The notes: generated by a model not told the origin, from the letters alone. Counted from the first letter of the stretch, positions 1 through 8,595 are shown. The stretch: DNA of 62,885 nucleotides from a bacterium (GCA_028713675.1 JAQTNV010000017.1:1-62885), one strand, 5' to 3'. A program made the numbers and translations.

Positions 1-1
1 G

Positions 2-235
2 GAAGACGAGATCTCGCAGGCCCGCCGGACCCAGGTGGGGACGGGCGACCGGAGCGAGAAGATCCGGACCTATAATTACCCCCAGAGCCGGGTCACCGAT
101 CACCGGAGCGGGGTGAGCACGCATAACTTGGAAGGCGTGCTCGACGGGGAGATCGATCAGCTGATCGAGGGGGCGATCACCCATTTCCAGACCAAGGCCT
201 CGGAATCGGTTCTCGCGAGCGCGCCCGGGCAATAA
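2..235 (+). CDS. prfA: Peptide chain release factor 1 (RF-1), C-terminal fragment
   Basis: The reading frame is open from base 2 to a TAA at 233-235, so the gene starts before the window. The 77 visible residues match the end of bacterial RF-1. They include the segment [19 protein letters not shown], which follows the GGQ domain in class I release factors and contacts the ribosome. RF-1 ends translation at UAA and UAG codons. The next gene is prmC, whose product methylates the GGQ glutamine of release factors, and this prfA-prmC order is common in bacteria. The GGQ motif itself lies outside the window. RF-1 rather than RF-2 is inferred from the sequence and from the prmC neighbour. Confidence 0.93.
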   Translation, partial: EDEISQARRTQVGTGDRSEKIRTYNYPQSRVTDHRSGVSTHNLEGVLDGEIDQLIEGAITHFQTKASESVLASAPGQ

Positions 236-368
236 ATCGCCCCGCCCCATATTTATATTATTTTCCTGCGTCCCACCCCACTTGTCCTGAGCGGCAGGAG
301 AAGGGTTTTTCCCGCGTTTCCAGCCAGGCGAGCTTTGATTATCACCAGATAATTTATAAACTTTCAGG

Positions 369-1322
369 ATGAAGATGAATCGCAGCGCCCTGATCAGATG
401 GGGAAAGGAATATCTCGAGGAACAGGGAACCTCCGAGCCCGGGGCCGAGGCCGAGCTGCTTTTTCTCCACTCGGGCGGAATCAGCCGGGGGGAATTATAT
501 CGTGATCCGGAGATCCCGGTCCCGGCGGGGGAGGAAGAAAAATACCGGGAATTGATCCGGAGAAGGGGAGAGCGGATTCCGCTTTTTTACCTTCTGGGAG
601 AGAGGGAATTCTGGTCTCTTCCGATCCAGGTGGCCCCCGGGGTGCTGATCCCCCGTCCGGAAACCGAACTGCTGGTGGAAGAAGCGATCCGGTTGGTAAA
701 AGAATGCGGATTGCGGAATGCGGATTGCGGAATTAAAAAATCTTCTTCCCATCCGGCTTTAAACTCGAAACCCGAAACCCGCAACTCGGAACTGTTTTTT
801 CTGGACCTGGGGACCGGATCGGGAGCGATCGCCCTGGCCATCCTGACCGAAATCCCGGAAGCCCGGGCCTGGGCTGCGGATCTTTCCCCTGACGCGCTCC
901 GGATCGCGGCCGGAAACGCCCGCCGCCTCAAGCTCGAAGACCGGATCCAGTTTCTCGCGGGGGATCTTTTCGGGCCGCTCCGGGAATTCCGGGAATTTTT
1001 CCACCTGGTGGTCTGCAACCCGCCCTACATTCCCAGCGCCGTGATCCCGACCCTGGCCTCGGAAGTGGCCCGGGGCGAACCCCGTTTGGCCCTGGACGGG
1101 GGTGAGGACGGGCTCCAGGTCATCCGCCGGGTGGCGGAGGAGGCTTTTGCCTATCTGCAGGCGCCGGGGTTTCTGCTGATGGAAATCGGCGATACCCAGG
1201 CCGAGGCGGCGCGCGGCCTCCTGGCCCGGCAGGGGAGGTATGAGGAAATCCGGGTGCTCCAGGATTATTCGGGAAGAGACCGGGTGGTAGTCGCAAAAAA
1301 AAAGGTCAAAGGTCAAAGGTGA
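369..1322 (+). CDS. prmC: Release factor glutamine N5-methyltransferase
   Basis: PrmC uses S-adenosylmethionine to methylate the glutamine of the GGQ motif in RF-1 and RF-2. The 317-residue product has an N-terminal helical substrate-binding domain, the SAM-binding motif DLGTGSG (about residues 146-152) and the catalytic NPPY motif (217-220). The usual length is near 280 residues. The excess is mostly a segment at about residues 113-142, just before the SAM motif, whose DNA (about 703-792) is made of intergenic-type repeats: GCGGATTGCGGAAT units followed by CTCGAAACCCGAAACCC units. The last codons also run into a GGTCAAAGGT repeat array. The family assignment is secure. Whether the inserted loop is harmless is inferred from its position between domains. 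Confidence 0.96.
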   Translation: MKMNRSALIRWGKEYLEEQGTSEPGAEAELLFLHSGGISRGELYRDPEIPVPAGEEEKYRELIRRRGERIPLFYLLGEREFWSLPIQVAPGVLIPRPETELLVEEAIRLVKECGLRNADCGIKKSSSHPALNSKPETRNSELFFLDLGTGSGAIALAILTEIPEARAWAADLSPDALRIAAGNARRLKLEDRIQFLAGDLFGPLREFREFFHLVVCNPPYIPSAVIPTLASEVARGEPRLALDGGEDGLQVIRRVAEEAFAYLQAPGFLLMEIGDTQAEAARGLLARQGRYEEIRVLQDYSGRDRVVVAKKKVKGQR

Positions 1323-1335
1323 AAGGTGAAAGGAA

Positions 1336-1421
1336 TTTACGATTGACGATTTACGAATGACGAGTGAAAGGCAGATAACCTCCTTGCTCTCAATCGTCAA
1401 TCGTCAATCTGAAATCGTCAA
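1336..1421. repeat. Mirrored array of TTGACGAT-type repeats
   Basis: The left arm at about 1336-1364 consists of repeated ACGATTGACGATTTACGAATGA-like units. The right arm at about 1388-1421 carries their reverse complement (CAATCGTCAATCGTCAAT). A spacer of some 23 bases separates them. The single strand could fold into a long imperfect hairpin. The array lies between prmC and murA. Confidence 0.75.
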
Positions 1422-1511
1422 TTTGTTGATGGCGGTCGGCGGTCGTACATTTGGATCGATCCATTCGGCAAACCTCGAAAAGATGTAGTAATATGATTTG
1501 AGAGGAAACGG

Positions 1512-2768
1512 ATGATGGAAAAGATGATCATTAAAGGCGGAAACCGGCTCTCCGGCCGGGTCCGGGTGAGCGGGGCCAAGAACGCCGCCCTGCCCGCCCT
1601 TTCCGCCACCCTGCTTACCGACGAGGAATGCATTTTCTCCGGGTTTCCCCCGGTGGCGGACATCGTCACCATGGGGAAAACCCTCCGGGAGCTGGGTTCG
1701 GAGGTCGAATCCGCCGGGGAATACATCCGGGTCAAGCCGGGTAATTCCGAAAATTTCATCGCGCCTTACCGCCTGGTCAAAACCATGCGCGCCTCGGTCC
1801 TGGTGCTGGGTCCGCTCCTGGCCAAGCGGGGGCGGGCCAAGGTTTCCCTTCCGGGCGGATGCGCGATCGGGGCCCGGCCGATTGACATGCACCTCGACGG
1901 TTTCCAGACCATGGGTGCGGAGCTCAAGATTCACCACGGTTACGTGGAGGGACAGGCCCGGGAACTGCGCGGGACCAAGATCAGATTCAAACGCTCCACG
2001 GTGACCGGGACCGAAAATGTCCTGATGGCAGCCTGCCTGGCCCGGGGGGAAACGATCCTGGAGAACGCCGCCCTGGAGCCGGAAGTGACGGATCTGGCCA
2101 ACCTTTTAAAACAGATGGGGGCCAGGATTGAAGGGGCCGGCACGGATAAAATCAGGATTACCGGGGTGGAAAAACTTTCCGGGGCCAGATACCGGATCAT
2201 CCCCGACCGGATCGAGGCGGGAACCCTGCTGATCGCCGGGGCCATGTGCGGCGGGTCGGTCCAGGTGGAAGGCCTGGTTTTTGAACATCAGAAAGCCCTG
2301 GTGGAAAAGCTGGAGGCGGCCGGGGTCAAGGTCGAGCATGATTACGACTGGATCCGGGTGACCCGGGCGGGAAAAGCGAAGGCGGTTGATCTCGAGACCG
2401 AACCCTTTCCGGGCTTCCCCACCGATTTGCAGGCCCAGATGATGGCGCTGCTTTCCACCGCGGAAGGAACCAGCACCATCATGGAGAATATTTTTGAGAA
2501 CCGTTTCATGCATGTCAGCGAGCTCGACCGGATGGGCGCGGATATCCGGGTGGAAGGCAAGCGCGCGACGGTCCAGGGCGTGGAGCATCTCTCCGGGGCC
2601 CCGGTCATGGCCTCGGACCTGCGGGCGAGCGCGAGCCTGATCCTGGCCGGGCTTTCCGCCGAGGGGGAAACCGAGGTTTCCCGGATCTACCACCTGGACC
2701 GCGGTTATGAAAGGCTGGATCTCAAGCTCGCCCAGCTCGGCGCGGATATCAGAAGAATCAAAGAGTGA
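1512..2768 (+). CDS. murA: UDP-N-acetylglucosamine 1-carboxyvinyltransferase
   Basis: MurA transfers enolpyruvate from PEP to UDP-GlcNAc, the first committed step of peptidoglycan synthesis in the cytoplasm. The 418-residue length is typical. The N-terminal GGNRLSGRVRVSGAKNAALP segment and the loop PGGCAIGARPIDMHL are diagnostic. The loop cysteine (about Cys117, equal to Cys115 of E. coli) is present, so fosfomycin sensitivity at this residue would be expected from family knowledge. Two start codons, at 1512 and 1515, are adjacent. An AGAGGAAACGG stretch just upstream supplies the ribosome-binding site. Confidence 0.98.
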   Translation: MMEKMIIKGGNRLSGRVRVSGAKNAALPALSATLLTDEECIFSGFPPVADIVTMGKTLRELGSEVESAGEYIRVKPGNSENFIAPYRLVKTMRASVLVLGPLLAKRGRAKVSLPGGCAIGARPIDMHLDGFQTMGAELKIHHGYVEGQARELRGTKIRFKRSTVTGTENVLMAACLARGETILENAALEPEVTDLANLLKQMGARIEGAGTDKIRITGVEKLSGARYRIIPDRIEAGTLLIAGAMCGGSVQVEGLVFEHQKALVEKLEAAGVKVEHDYDWIRVTRAGKAKAVDLETEPFPGFPTDLQAQMMALLSTAEGTSTIMENIFENRFMHVSELDRMGADIRVEGKRATVQGVEHLSGAPVMASDLRASASLILAGLSAEGETEVSRIYHLDRGYERLDLKLAQLGADIRRIKE

Positions 2769-2840
2769 AAAGGAAGAAGTAAAAACCGGCAGCAAGTAAC
2801 CGGAAGCCGGTGACCAATTAAAGAAACGAGAAAAGGCAGC

Positions 2841-2858
2841 CGCAACCTTCAGGTTGCG
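2841..2858. repeat. CGCAACCT palindrome upstream of hisD
   Basis: An 8-bp perfect inverted repeat, CGCAACCT-TC-AGGTTGCG. The same arms recur at 44252-44292, where the loop has been filled by an extra 25-base element. The palindrome covers the TTG at 2854, which argues against that codon as the hisD start. Confidence 0.75.
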
Positions 2859-2877
2859 TGATTCCAAGGAAGCGGAT

Positions 2878-4164
2878 TTGCAGATAATTAACACCAAAGA
2901 CAAAGGCTTTGAGAAGGAATTCGAGCGCCGGTTGGCCCGCCGCCGGGTCCGTGCCGGGCAGGTGGAAACCGCCGTCCGCCGGGTGATCGATTCGGTCCGG
3001 AAGGAGGGCGACCGGGGACTGCTGAAGAGCATCGCCCGGTTCGACGGCTTGAAACTGCGGGCGAAAGGTCTCGAGGTGCCCAGGGCCCAATGGGACCGAG
3101 CGCTTAAATCGCTTGACCCTTCCGAACGGCGGGCGCTCTCGAAGGCGGCGGACCGGATCCGGAACTTTCATCGGAAAGCCGACCCCCGGGGATATTTTCT
3201 GGTCTCGGAGGGGGTTCTGAGCGCGGCGCGCTATCTCCCGCTGGAACGGGTGGGGGTTTACGTGCCGGGAGGCCGATACGGGTATCCTTCCACGGTGCTC
3301 ATGTCCGTGATCCCCGCCAAAGCGGCGGGGGTGGAGGAGATCATCGTGGTCACCCCCCGGAAAAAGGACGGGGTCAACCGTTATGTCCTGGCGGCGGCGA
3401 AAATCGCCGGGGCCGACCGGCTTTTCGGGATCGGGGGGGCACAGGCGGTCGCGGCCCTGGCGTTCGGGACGGAAACCGTGCCCCGGGTGGACAAGATCGT
3501 CGGCCCGGGCAATATTTTCGTGGCCACCGCCAAGCGGCTGGTCTTCGGCGAGGCGGGGATTGATTCCATCGCCGGTCCGAGCGAGGTCTTGATCGTTTCC
3601 GACGGCAGAGGCCGGGCGGAAATAATCGCGGCCGAGCTCCTGGCCCAGGCCGAGCATGATGAAGATGCCGTCGCGGTCCTGATCTCCACCTCGGAAGCCG
3701 AACTTCTCCGGGTCGAAAAGCTGATCCGGGCGGAGGCGCGGGTTTCCGGCCCGGATTCCACCGCGGCCCGGTCCTGGAAACTGAATGGGGCCCTGATCCT
3801 GGCCGCCAGTCTGAAAGAGGCTCTGGACCTGGCCAACCGCTGGGCGCCGGAGCACCTGGTGCTGGCGGTCCAAGACCCGGAAAGGGAGCTCAGGTCGGTC
3901 CGCCGGGCCGGGGCCATCTTCCTGGGGCTTTCCTCGGCCGTGGCTTTCGGGGATTACCTCGCGGGTCCCAGCCACATCCTCCCGACCTGCGGGAGCGCAC
4001 GCTTTCTTTCCCCCCTGGGGGTCGAGGATTTCTACCGGCGGTCCAGCGTGATCAAGGTCGCGGAGAAGGGATTAAAAAAACTGGGCCCGGCCGTGATCAA
4101 ACTCGCCCGGCTGGAAGGATTGGAGAGGCACGCCCGCGCGGTGGAAATCAGGATGAAACCATAA
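2878..4164 (+). CDS. hisD: Histidinol dehydrogenase
   Basis: HisD oxidises L-histidinol to L-histidine in two NAD-dependent steps, the end of the histidine pathway. From the TTG at 2878 the product is 428 residues. The zinc-site pair is visible as Q257-A-E-H260, and the catalytic Glu-His pair as E325-H326 in APEHLVL. The frame extends back to a TTG at 2854, but that codon lies inside a palindromic repeat. The TTG at 2878 has AAGGA seven bases upstream, so I prefer it. The gene opens a partial his cluster with hisB, hisA and hisI. Confidence 0.96.
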   Translation: MQIINTKDKGFEKEFERRLARRRVRAGQVETAVRRVIDSVRKEGDRGLLKSIARFDGLKLRAKGLEVPRAQWDRALKSLDPSERRALSKAADRIRNFHRKADPRGYFLVSEGVLSAARYLPLERVGVYVPGGRYGYPSTVLMSVIPAKAAGVEEIIVVTPRKKDGVNRYVLAAAKIAGADRLFGIGGAQAVAALAFGTETVPRVDKIVGPGNIFVATAKRLVFGEAGIDSIAGPSEVLIVSDGRGRAEIIAAELLAQAEHDEDAVAVLISTSEAELLRVEKLIRAEARVSGPDSTAARSWKLNGALILAASLKEALDLANRWAPEHLVLAVQDPERELRSVRRAGAIFLGLSSAVAFGDYLAGPSHILPTCGSARFLSPLGVEDFYRRSSVIKVAEKGLKKLGPAVIKLARLEGLERHARAVEIRMKP

Positions 4165-4226
4165 TTATGGTATTTGTTTGGTAATTGCTATTTGATTATT
4201 GGGATTTGAATTAAAAAGGGGGCATC

Positions 4227-4838
4227 ATGGAACGCCGGGGGGAAAAGGAAAGAAAAACCAAGGAGACCGCCGTCAGGGTTAAAGTAAACCTCGACGGCAA
4301 GGGGGATTACCAGATCAAAACCCCCATTCCTTTCTTTAACCACATGCTGGAACTTTTCGGACGGCACAGCCTGATGGATATCAATCTGGAAGCCAGCGGA
4401 GACGTGGAGGTTGATTACCATCACACGGTCGAGGATGTCGGGATCACCCTGGGCGAGGCCATCGCGCAGGCCCTGGGCGGCCGGGAAGGCGTCTCCCGCT
4501 ACGGAGAGGCCACGGTGCCGATGGACGAGGCCCTGGCTTCGGTGGCGGTGGATCTCGGCGGGCGGCCCTACCTCGTGATCAACCTTTTCGGCCGGGGGGA
4601 GGACGGGCCCGACCGTTACAGCGCCAAGGCCGGGGAGTTCGATCTCAATCTCCTGGAGATTTTTTTCTCCGCGGTCGCCCAGAAGCTTTCGGCCAATGTC
4701 CACGTCAACCTGCATTACGGGAGCGATCCCCATCACATTGCCGAAGCCGTTTTCAAGGCCTTCGCCCGGTCCATGATGGAGGCTACCCGGATCAATCCCC
4801 GGATCCAGGGGGTATTTTCGACCAAAGGAATCATCTAA
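4227..4838 (+). CDS. hisB: Imidazoleglycerol-phosphate dehydratase
   Basis: HisB dehydrates imidazole glycerol phosphate to imidazole acetol phosphate in histidine synthesis. The 203-residue product is the single-domain bacterial form without a fused phosphatase. The metal-binding signatures FFNHMLELFGRH and DYHHTVEDVGI are present, as is the second repeat near the C-terminus with YGSDPHHIAEAVFKAFA. The ATG follows a GGGGGC purine run. About 60 bases separate it from hisD, and this gap contains a degenerate GGTAATTG-type repeat. Confidence 0.97.
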   Translation: MERRGEKERKTKETAVRVKVNLDGKGDYQIKTPIPFFNHMLELFGRHSLMDINLEASGDVEVDYHHTVEDVGITLGEAIAQALGGREGVSRYGEATVPMDEALASVAVDLGGRPYLVINLFGRGEDGPDRYSAKAGEFDLNLLEIFFSAVAQKLSANVHVNLHYGSDPHHIAEAVFKAFARSMMEATRINPRIQGVFSTKGII

Positions 4839-4881
4839 AACTGGTCACCGGTCGCCGGTTACCGGTTACAGGTTTTCAAAT

Positions 4882-5604
4882 ATGATTGTTTTTCCTGCCG
4901 TTGATATCCAGGGTGGAAAAGGGGTCCGGCTTTACCAGGGTGATTTCGCCAAGACCAAGGTTTATGCCGAGGATCCCCTGACCCTGGCCAAGAAATGGGA
5001 AGGGGAAGGGGCGGAATATCTCCACCTGGTGGACCTGGACGGGGCCCGGCTGGGAAGCCCGGAGAACCGGGAGCAGATCCTGCGGATCCGGAAGGGAGTC
5101 AGGATTCCGATCCAGGTCGGGGGCGGAATCCGCACCCGGGAGGATGTCCGGATTTACCTCGAGGCCGGAATCGACCGGGTAATCCTGGGGACGGTGGTCT
5201 TCAAGTTCCCGGAGCGCTTCCAGGAGATCAACGGGGCTTTCCCCGGGCGGGTGGCGGTGGGAATCGACGCCTCCGGGGGCCTGGTCAAGGTTGAGGGTTG
5301 GCTGGAAGGCACCGAGGTTTATGCCTGGGACCTGGCCCGGAAAGTGAAGGCGTGGGGCGGGAGCCTGGTTATCTTTACCGACATCAACCGGGACGGGACC
5401 CTGGAAGGGCCTGATCTCGGGAGCTATAAAAAATTCGCCGAAACTATCGGCATGAAAGTGATTGTCGCCGGGGGGATTTCCAGGGTTGAGCATGTTCGGA
5501 ACATCAAAGGTCTTGAAAACCTTGGGATTTTCGGATTAATTATCGGTAAGGCCCTTTATGAAGGGACGATCAATCTAAAGGAGGCAATTCAGGCGGCAAG
5601 ATAG
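4882..5604 (+). CDS. hisA: ProFAR isomerase (phosphoribosylformimino-AICAR-ribotide isomerase)
   Basis: HisA is a TIM-barrel enzyme that performs the Amadori rearrangement of ProFAR to PRFAR in histidine synthesis. The 240-residue length fits. The two catalytic aspartates are visible, Asp8 in FPAVDIQGGK and Asp129 in VGIDASGG. Phosphate-binding loops VGGGIRT and VAGGIS are also present. HisF is a close homologue, but the N-terminal AVDIQGGKGVRL favours HisA. The usual downstream partners hisF and hisH are absent, and hisI follows after a repeat-filled gap. Confidence 0.96.
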   Translation: MIVFPAVDIQGGKGVRLYQGDFAKTKVYAEDPLTLAKKWEGEGAEYLHLVDLDGARLGSPENREQILRIRKGVRIPIQVGGGIRTREDVRIYLEAGIDRVILGTVVFKFPERFQEINGAFPGRVAVGIDASGGLVKVEGWLEGTEVYAWDLARKVKAWGGSLVIFTDINRDGTLEGPDLGSYKKFAETIGMKVIVAGGISRVEHVRNIKGLENLGIFGLIIGKALYEGTINLKEAIQAAR

Positions 5605-5755
5605 TTTCGAGTTACGAGTTTCCCTCCGGGCCCGCTCCCAGCCCGTAGGGCTTACAGGCCGGAGGGTAGGCCCTTATGGGCCGGAGGCGGGTTTCGAGTT
5701 AAACCTTTGACCTTTGAACCTTGAGCTTTAAACTTCTTAGCCCTATATCTAGTGT
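5605..5755. repeat. Composite repeat block between hisA and hisI
   Basis: The gap starts and ends with TTTCGAGTT-type units (5607-5625 and about 5690-5700). Between them is a GC-rich palindromic stretch with GGCCGGAGG and GTAGGGCTTAC pieces. A TTTGACCTTTGAACCTTGAGCTTT array follows at about 5703-5735. It looks like one repeat array split by another element. Confidence 0.65.
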
Positions 5756-5776
5756 TTGTTCACAGCTTTATCCACA
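5756..5776 (+). promoter_or_regulatory. Two DnaA-box-like sites before hisI
   Basis: A perfect DnaA box consensus TTATCCACA lies at 5768-5776. A weaker box, TTGTTCACA, lies at 5756-5764 in the same orientation. They sit 26 bases upstream of the hisI start. One perfect 9-mer is expected by chance about once per 130 kb of double-stranded sequence of even composition, so only the pairing is suggestive. Confidence 0.35.
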
Positions 5777-5802
5777 AGATGTGGGATTGGGGGTCGTAAG
5801 TT

Positions 5803-6123
5803 ATGGAATTTCCTCAAATAAAGTTCGATGAAAAGGGACTGGTCCCGGCCGTAGTCCAGGATATTAAGGATGGGGCGGTGTTGATGGTCGCTTATATGAA
5901 TATGGAATCACTGGGGCTTACCCTTGACACCGGTTTCGCCACTTTCTATAGCCGCTCACGGAAGCAGCTTTGGAAAAAAGGCGAGGAATCGGGCAATGTG
6001 CTCAGGGTGAAAGAGGTTTATTACGATTGCGACGGGGACTGTATCCTGGTCAAGGCCGAGCCGGCGGGACCGTCCTGCCACACCGGGAACCGGACCTGTT
6101 TTTACCGGAGACTGGATATATAG
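5803..6123 (+). CDS. hisI: Phosphoribosyl-AMP cyclohydrolase
   Basis: HisI opens the adenine ring of phosphoribosyl-AMP, the third step of histidine synthesis. The 106-residue product is the single-domain form with no fused HisE pyrophosphohydrolase. Family motifs are in order: MVAYMN, SRSRKQLWKKGEESGN, the metal-binding YDCDGDCIL, and CHTGNRTCF, which with the DCDGDC cysteine supplies the zinc cysteines. HisE must be encoded elsewhere. The gene ends the local his cluster; a PilZ gene starts 28 bases later. Confidence 0.97.
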   Translation: MEFPQIKFDEKGLVPAVVQDIKDGAVLMVAYMNMESLGLTLDTGFATFYSRSRKQLWKKGEESGNVLRVKEVYYDCDGDCILVKAEPAGPSCHTGNRTCFYRRLDI

Positions 6124-6150
6124 ACCCGCTTGAGCGGATTCAGATAGCCC

Positions 6151-6906
6151 ATGGCCAGGAAGTTTTTTGAAATCGCATTTGTCATTCCTTTCGCCTCCAA
6201 GGTATTTCCGGAGATCCGGTCATTCCTGAAAAGCGCCCGCGCCCGTTTCAATCAGGATGAGCTTCCCGAGCTCCAGATCTTCAGCTGGGTGGGAGGGAAC
6301 AGCGTGGGCGTGATTTTCCGGTTCAGCTTTGAGAATTTCGTGCCGAGCATGTTCAAGTGGTTCGCCAGCTGGGCCCAGGAATTGAAGATGGAGATCATCG
6401 AGCTCGAGAATTTCGGCAAGCCGGAAAAAGAGGCGATGCGGAAAAGGTTCGAGATGACCTCCGATGCGAAATTCACCGGCAAATACAACCTGGACCATGC
6501 CCTGAATGAAATCGAAGGCCGGTTTTCCCGCCTGGTGGGAATGAGGCGCGAACAGCGGCTGCCCGTCCGGCTCACGGTCAAGTTCCGGACCGGCAAAGCC
6601 CTGGAGCGGGAATACACGGAAAATATCAGCTACGGGGGAATGTTCATCCGGGGCCGGACGGATCTCCCGCTCCGGAGCAAGCTTGAGGTGGTCTTCAAGC
6701 TTCCCGGCACCGAAGAAGAAGTCAAAGCGGTGGCCGAGGTGGTGCACATCGTTTCCCAGGAAAAGGTGGACATGATCGACGGGGACCGGGTTCCCGGGAG
6801 CGGGGTCCATTTTGTCGAATTTGTCGGGGACGGGGAGGAAAAGCTCCGCCGTTACATTGAGAAGATGCATGAGCAGACCCAGGAAGACTCCGAAAAAACA
6901 TTCTGA
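6151..6906 (+). CDS. PilZ-domain protein with unknown N-terminal half
   Basis: The C-terminal half is a PilZ domain, a cyclic-di-GMP receptor fold. The RxxxR-type motif MRREQRLPVRL (about residues 131-141) and the downstream NISYGGMFIRG, matching (D/N)xSxxG, are both present, so c-di-GMP binding is plausible. The first 125 residues match no family I recognise; they contain FRFSFENFVPSMFKWFASW and could be a small alpha/beta domain. The 251-residue protein has no signal peptide and should be cytoplasmic. A second PilZ protein in this window, at 23568-24749, is fused to a diguanylate cyclase domain. The target process is unknown. Confidence 0.85.
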   Translation: MARKFFEIAFVIPFASKVFPEIRSFLKSARARFNQDELPELQIFSWVGGNSVGVIFRFSFENFVPSMFKWFASWAQELKMEIIELENFGKPEKEAMRKRFEMTSDAKFTGKYNLDHALNEIEGRFSRLVGMRREQRLPVRLTVKFRTGKALEREYTENISYGGMFIRGRTDLPLRSKLEVVFKLPGTEEEVKAVAEVVHIVSQEKVDMIDGDRVPGSGVHFVEFVGDGEEKLRRYIEKMHEQTQEDSEKTF

Positions 6907-7003
6907 TCCTTCGAACGGCTTCAATCCCCGCTCTTCCGGAGGGGGGAAGAAACGACCCGCCGCCTCGAATTTGCCCCGGAAGTCCGACCCGGGAAGACCA
7001 AAG

Positions 7004-8443
7004 ATGGATTTTCCCGCGCTGGACCTGATCTTCCACCCCCGGGCGCTGGCGGTGGTGGGGGTTTCCAACCGCCTGAACAACGCCGGAGTGATGTTCGCCG
7101 ACGCCAACCGGGCCCTGGGCTTTGCCGGGCCGGTTTACGCGGTCAACCCCTCCGGGGGCGAGCAGGTCAAGGATTACCCGACCTACCGGACGATCCGGGA
7201 AATCCCCGGACCGGTGGATCACGCGATTATTTCCGTCCCCGCCAAGTTTCTGCCCGAGATCATTTCGGAATGCGGGGAAAAAGGGGTGCGCTCGGCCGCG
7301 ATTTTTACCTCCGGTTTCAGCGAGACGGGGAAAGGTTCCGGACAGGAGCTCGAGGAGAAAATCCTGGAAATCGCCCGCAAAAGCGGTCTCCGGCTCATCG
7401 GCCCCAACTGCATGGGGATTTATTACCCGGCCCACGGCCTGGGCTTCCGGCCCGACCTGCCCAAGTGGGAAGGGGAGGGGAACGTGAGCTTCCTTTCCCA
7501 GAGCGGGGGGCTGGCCTTCAGCGGGATTTTCCTGGGCCAGCGCTGCGGACTGAAATTCCAGAAGGTGATCAGCTACGGGAACGAGGCGGACCTGAGTTCG
7601 CACGAGCTGCTCGATTATTTCGCCGAGGATCCCGCCACCGGGATCATCCTGATTTACATCGAGGGGACCCGGGACGGGGCGTCCCTGGCCCGGTCCCTGG
7701 TCCGGGCCGGGCGGAAGAAGCCGGTGATCGTGCTCAAGGGCGGGCTCGCCGAAGTCGGGGTGCGGGCGGCGGCCTCGCACACCGGGGCAATGGGCGGGAA
7801 ACGGCAGACCTGGGAAGCGGTCTTCAAACAGGCCGGCGCCCTTCAGGCCGGAGGCCTCGAGGAACTGGTGGAAACCGCGATGACGATCAACCGGCTCCCG
7901 GCCTTTACCGGCCGGCGGATCATCATGGTCTGCATGAGCGGCGGGGTTTCGGTCAACTACACCGACCGGACCGCGGACTGGGGCTTCGAGATGCCGCCGC
8001 TTTCCCCGGAGACCACCGCGAAGCTCCGGACCGCCTTCGACGCACCCGGGACCAGCGTCAAGAACCCGATCGACATGGCGACCTCCTTTGTCAATTTCTT
8101 CATCTACGGCGATGTTTTCCGGGCCCTGGACGAAGACCCGGACTGCGACATCATCATGCTGGTTTTCACCATGGAGTATTACATCTACGCCGAGCACTTC
8201 GCCCCGGGACTGGTGGACCATACCGTGAGCTCCTTCATCGAGGCCCTGCAGGAGGTTAAAAAACCATTGGTGGTGGTGGTCCCTTCCGTAGTGGAAGAGG
8301 AAAAACGGAACCGGATCCAGCAGACTTTCCTGGCCGCCGGTTTTCCTGCCTTTCTCACCATCGACCGGGCCCTGAAGGCCCTGAGCCTGACCCAGCAGTA
8401 TCATTCCAGGAAAAAATTGACGAATGACGAATGTCCCTCGTAA
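7004..8443 (+). CDS. ADP-forming acyl-CoA synthetase, alpha-subunit-like protein
   Basis: The protein has the CoA-binding Rossmann domain (LDLIFHPRALAVVGVSN) followed by two succinyl-CoA-synthetase-like domains. The active-site histidine of this family, phosphorylated during turnover, is visible as H259 in AASHTGAMGG. Such proteins interconvert acyl-CoA plus ADP and acid plus ATP, but need an ATP-grasp beta subunit, which is not in the window. The frame is open back to 6812 inside the PilZ gene. The ATG at 7004 has GGAAG upstream and starts just before the fold, giving 479 residues. The last ten residues come from TGACGAATGACGAATG repeat DNA, and the TAA lies in a palindromic insert, so the natural C-terminus has been replaced or extended. 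Confidence 0.88.
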   Translation: MDFPALDLIFHPRALAVVGVSNRLNNAGVMFADANRALGFAGPVYAVNPSGGEQVKDYPTYRTIREIPGPVDHAIISVPAKFLPEIISECGEKGVRSAAIFTSGFSETGKGSGQELEEKILEIARKSGLRLIGPNCMGIYYPAHGLGFRPDLPKWEGEGNVSFLSQSGGLAFSGIFLGQRCGLKFQKVISYGNEADLSSHELLDYFAEDPATGIILIYIEGTRDGASLARSLVRAGRKKPVIVLKGGLAEVGVRAAASHTGAMGGKRQTWEAVFKQAGALQAGGLEELVETAMTINRLPAFTGRRIIMVCMSGGVSVNYTDRTADWGFEMPPLSPETTAKLRTAFDAPGTSVKNPIDMATSFVNFFIYGDVFRALDEDPDCDIIMLVFTMEYYIYAEHFAPGLVDHTVSSFIEALQEVKKPLVVVVPSVVEEEKRNRIQQTFLAAGFPAFLTIDRALKALSLTQQYHSRKKLTNDECPS

Positions 8444-8485
8444 TAACTCGGGATAAAACGATTGACGAATGTACCGAATGCAGAA
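8417..8485. repeat. TTGACGAATG array interrupted by a palindromic insert
   Basis: TTGACGAATGACGAATG units at about 8417-8433 resume as ATTGACGAATGTACCGAATG at about 8460-8480. Between them, 8434-8458 is a TCCCTCG...CTCGGGATAAA palindromic insert that resembles inserts at 27143, 27799 and 36098. The left part is translated as the end of the acyl-CoA synthetase gene. Confidence 0.7.
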
Positions 8486-8595
8486 TGCACCCTGCCCGAA
8501 CCGCCCCTTCGAGTCGGCCAGGGATTTCGGTTTGATCTTTTAACCATTTCCCGCATGTCCTGCCTGTCCAACCTTTCTCGCATTATTTTTTCATA

